A stretch of 64,000 nucleotides of DNA from CAYVBJ01 sp964449075 (GTDB lineage: Bacteria; Bacteroidota; Rhodothermia; Balneolales; Balneolaceae). The DNA lies in NCBI GenBank assembly GCA_964449075.1, contig CAYVBJ010000001.1:1-64000 (forward strand), given 5' to 3'. Shown piece after piece: positions 61,414 to 64,000 of this stretch; position 1 is the first letter of the stretch; each line of letters starts with the position of its first letter. The notes below the pieces were generated by a model. It was not told where the DNA came from and made no database searches. It worked only from the letters and a program-made list of their open reading frames with translations. Both the position numbers and the translations under genes were made by a program.

Positions 61414-62742
61414 TCATCTATTTACTGCATCACGATCAAGAAATTCTTCATAGAGTTGGGTATGCCTGCTTATCATTGGAATTTTTAACCCTTTTATGAA
61501 CACATGTTCAATCTGTGTTCCGGGTTCGAAAGGATCACCATCGGCAATAAACAGGTTCGCCTGTTTTCCCTCTTCAATGCTGCCGAGACGATCATCCACT
61601 CCCCAAACCTCAGCGGCATACAGGGTTAATCCTTTGAATGCCTCAATCCGGTCCATTCCGTAAGCAGTTGCGAATCCGGCATTATAAACTACATTTCTGA
61701 CATTTTCAGTTTCACCTGTTCCAAAAATAACTTTTACACCCGCTTCAGCAAGTAAACCGGGATTTTGATAGGGCCGCTGATAATTATCATAAGGTCTTCT
61801 CGGGGTATAAAGTGTACTTACTATAACAGGTACTCCGGCATCTGCAATTTCTTCTGCTACACGCCACCCCTCCGAAACACCTGATAAAACAAATCTTACT
61901 CTCTCTTTTTCCTGAATCCATTTAAGTGCATTTAAAATATCTTTTTCACGATCAACACTGAGAATTACAGGAATTTCTCCATTCAGAACATCACGCATTG
62001 CATCCAGTTTTTGATTTTTATCAGGCTGCTTTTTATTAGCGGGATCAAGATTGAATTCAGTCATCATCCTGTGATAGGTTTCAGATTTACTCCAAAACTC
62101 ATTCAGTTCTTTTAGATCTTTTTCGTACTGTTCTTTTATCTCTTTTTCGCTCCTGCTGTCAAATCTTCCAAAACCCATTACAGATGGCCAGTTTAACTGA
62201 AGTGCCGAGATTTTTTGAACAGCCATTGAATCAGGAGTGTACCCCCACAGATCCAAAAGGGTGGCTTTACCCGATATTCTTCCCGAAGCGGGAAGTGATA
62301 TCACGTTTGTAACACCCTCAACCCTGGCAACAGGTATAGCGGCAGAGTGCGGATTTATTGCTGTAAAAGCAGTCATCTCAGGATTAAATGAGCCAACTTC
62401 CCGGTGATCAATCGTAACGGGTATAGCACTGATTTCCCGTAAACCGAGATATGTCCGTGAGTCTATAAATCCGGGATAGATGTGTTTGTCTGTTGCATCA
62501 ATTACACGATAGTCATCCGAGATTTTTACATTTTTTCCAACAAATGCAATTTTATCATTTTCGATTAGTACCACTCCATTTTCAATCAATCCATTCGACA
62601 CTGTGTGAATGGTTACATTTGTAATAGCAAAATTGCCGTATTCCGGTTTGTCAGTAATCTGAGAAGCAGCAGAGTCAGGCTGAACGAACAGAAGCAGTAA
62701 ACATGTAATAATAATATTGAGTAATTTCATCGGGCTATTCAT
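61414..62742 (-). CDS. Amidohydrolase-like protein lacking metal ligands
   Basis: A 442-residue exported protein of the imidazolonepropionase-like amidohydrolase superfamily. The signal peptide is about 26 residues (ending S-A-A-S-Q). The fold is recognisable from beginning (N-G-V-V-L-I-E-N-D-K-I) to end (G-S-I-E-E-G-K-Q-A-N-L-F-I-A-D-G-D-P). The metal-binding residues are replaced, however. The usual P-G-x-I-D-x-H-x-H reads P-G-F-I-D-S-R-T-Y, the later histidine positions read V-I-L-S-V-D and F-V-L-S-G-V, and the S-D-S-like aspartate site reads G-T-G-E-T-E. It is therefore probably not a metal hydrolase. It follows the intact amidohydrolase gene after two bases and may be its partner subunit. 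Confidence 0.85.
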   Translation of the reverse strand: MNSPMKLLNIIITCLLLLFVQPDSAASQITDKPEYGNFAITNVTIHTVSNGLIENGVVLIENDKIAFVGKNVKISDDYRVIDATDKHIYPGFIDSRTYLGLREISAIPVTIDHREVGSFNPEMTAFTAINPHSAAIPVARVEGVTNVISLPASGRISGKATLLDLWGYTPDSMAVQKISALQLNWPSVMGFGRFDSRSEKEIKEQYEKDLKELNEFWSKSETYHRMMTEFNLDPANKKQPDKNQKLDAMRDVLNGEIPVILSVDREKDILNALKWIQEKERVRFVLSGVSEGWRVAEEIADAGVPVIVSTLYTPRRPYDNYQRPYQNPGLLAEAGVKVIFGTGETENVRNVVYNAGFATAYGMDRIEAFKGLTLYAAEVWGVDDRLGSIEEGKQANLFIADGDPFEPGTQIEHVFIKGLKIPMISRHTQLYEEFLDRDAVNR

Positions 62743-62744
62743 TA

Positions 62745-64000
62745 TTAATGATTGTGAATATTAGAATTTCCGTTCATTGAGAGCTCTTTATCTGATTCAA
62801 AAAGAAAAAAGACATCCTGCATGCAGGCATCTGAAGATCTGCCGTCTGAGGTTTCAAACAAAAACTGCCTGGACCTTTCAAATGTTAACTCAGGTTCAAC
62901 AGCTCTGTCGAGCCGCATGTCATCTGCATCTTCTTCCCTGTTAAAATAAACCACGCCATCTACAAGCGTCATTTCATTGATACTGTAAATACTAAGCGGA
63001 TGAGCACTCCATATACCGATATCTGCATGTTTTCCAACTTCAATACTTCCCGCTTTATCATCAATACCCAATTGTGTAGCCGGATTGATGGTAATCATTC
63101 TGAGTGCGTCATTTTCGGAAGTTTGTCCATAGCGCATGGTTTTTGCAGCCTCGTGATTGAGATGACGGATTAATTCGCCGCTGTCCGAATTAATACTGGT
63201 AAGTACGCCATTCGCATTTAAGATAGATGCATTGAAAGCAGTTGAATAGTAAACTTCAAATTTATAAGCCCACCAGTCAGCAAAAACTGACGCATATGCA
63301 TTATTCTTTGCAAGTTCAGGTGCAACCTTAAAAGCCTCATTTGCGTGCTGCATCGTGTAGTTTTTAATGCCGTAGTCAGAAAAAACACGATTCAACATCA
63401 CTATTTCATCAGCTCTGTACGAATGTGTATGCACCAGTATTTTTCCATCAATAATGTCAGCAAGAACTTCAAGCCTGAGATTTTTTGCAACGGGAACAGG
63501 TGGATTTCCCCTCTTTCTGCGGTCATATTGTTCTTTGGCTTCAATGTACTCTTTTCGATTACGGCGATAGTCAAGAGCCGCGTCAAAATGATCGCGAATT
63601 ACTTGTTCAACTCCCATCCTGGTTCTGGGCTGTATTCCGCTTCCCTGGCCATGAACGCGGGTTGGATTTTCACCGAGTGCAAATTTTATGGTTTGGGGAG
63701 CATCCTCAAACTTCATATTATCCTGACTCTGCCCATACCTTAACTTCAGGGTCGCATTTCTTCCGCCAATCACATTCGCTGAACCGTGCATAAGGTTTAT
63801 AGTTGTAACACCGCCGGCAAGTGCGCGGTAAATAGAAACTGAGTTGGGATCTATCGATTCGTACATGGTTACTTCTGAAGTAACAGGGTTTGTAGCCTCG
63901 TTAACACCTATTGCGTTCAAATGAGAATGTGCATCAATAATCCCAGGCATAACGTATTTTCCTGTCGCATCAATGACTTCTGTATTTTCAGGCGCCGTTA
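62745..64000 (-). CDS. Amidohydrolase, imidazolonepropionase-like (N-terminus outside window)
   Basis: The open frame runs off the right end of the window; the visible part is about 418 residues. Metal-binding motifs are intact: M-P-G-I-I-D-A-H-S-H-L-N, K-I-L-V-H-T-H-S-Y-R-A-D, T-M-Q-H-A-N-E-A-F and S-I-N-S-D-S-G-E, giving HxH, two histidines and an aspartate. The residues before the M-P-G at 63950 (E-V-I-D-A-T-G-K-Y-V) continue the family homology, so this methionine is internal. The protein is probably exported, like its neighbour. It is followed after two bases by the ligand-less paralogue, which suggests one complex. The true substrate (perhaps a cyclic dipeptide-like or hydantoin-like compound) is unknown. 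Confidence 0.87.
   Translation of the reverse strand, partial: TAPENTEVIDATGKYVMPGIIDAHSHLNAIGVNEATNPVTSEVTMYESIDPNSVSIYRALAGGVTTINLMHGSANVIGGRNATLKLRYGQSQDNMKFEDAPQTIKFALGENPTRVHGQGSGIQPRTRMGVEQVIRDHFDAALDYRRNRKEYIEAKEQYDRRKRGNPPVPVAKNLRLEVLADIIDGKILVHTHSYRADEIVMLNRVFSDYGIKNYTMQHANEAFKVAPELAKNNAYASVFADWWAYKFEVYYSTAFNASILNANGVLTSINSDSGELIRHLNHEAAKTMRYGQTSENDALRMITINPATQLGIDDKAGSIEVGKHADIGIWSAHPLSIYSINEMTLVDGVVYFNREEDADDMRLDRAVEPELTFERSRQFLFETSDGRSSDACMQDVFFLFESDKELSMNGNSNIHNH

Overview
This 64 kb window is ordinary, densely coding chromosome from a Gram-negative bacterium of the FCB group. The closest guess from gene content is Balneolota/Rhodothermota, or a near Bacteroidota relative. Evidence: low-to-moderate GC, many lipoproteins and periplasmic foldases, a LolD ATPase, tandem proline-rich TonB proteins, an OlsB/OlsA (GlsB/GlsA-like) amino-acid lipid gene pair, and a complete type IV pilus motor with secretin. 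The taxonomic call is an inference. I see no IS element, integrase, CRISPR array, rRNA, tRNA or prophage.

Layout. 1-9 kb: tail of holA, an ECF sigma factor with a short anti-sigma-like partner, an MltB-type transglycosylase, leuS (preceded by a possible leucine-rich leader peptide), a translationally coupled ymdB-lolD pair, a DUF302 protein, and a phage-type HExxH metallopeptidase facing a degenerate AAA+ protein. 9-10.4 kb: an acetyl-CoA hydrolase/CoA-transferase. 10.7-20.6 kb: a type IV pilus machine, pilC, pilB, a cyclic-nucleotide-binding protein, pilT, a PilM-PilN fusion, a PilO-PilP fusion, and a secretin ending in a SPOR domain. No pilin or prepilin peptidase gene is in the window.

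20.6-27.7 kb: an alpha/beta hydrolase; a three-gene lipid operon (olsB-like, olsA-like, and a hydrolase-like/DedA fusion with no nucleophile serine); tadA; apt; and an unknown lipoprotein/coiled-coil pair ending at a strong terminator. 27.9-37.3 kb (minus strand): seven tightly packed genes, tdk, a CNT nucleoside transporter, three SurA/parvulin-type periplasmic chaperones, a MoxR ATPase and a vWA-like membrane protein. 37.4-43.2 kb: a D-threonine-aldolase-like enzyme, an e(P4)-type acid phosphatase, and an operon of a retropepsin-like RimB protein, a RimK ATP-grasp ligase, an AstE/AspA-type zinc hydrolase and a DUF952 protein.

43.4-55.7 kb: tandem tonB paralogues separated by a hairpin, a peroxiredoxin operon, an isolated nuoI, der, a UvrD-type helicase, a TPR membrane protein, plsC, a DEAD-box helicase, and an FKBP lipoprotein. 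55.8-64 kb: queG, a GNAT, an AhpD-like protein, TetR and AraC regulators, small membrane proteins, a PAP2 enzyme, and two adjacent amidohydrolases. Of these two, the downstream one has lost every recognisable metal ligand and the upstream one runs off the window edge.

Most of the window is housekeeping. The stretches most worth following up are the pilus cluster with its three unusual fusions, the amino-lipid/DedA operon, the RimB-RimK-hydrolase operon, the pseudo-AAA+ protein, and the possible leuS leader.
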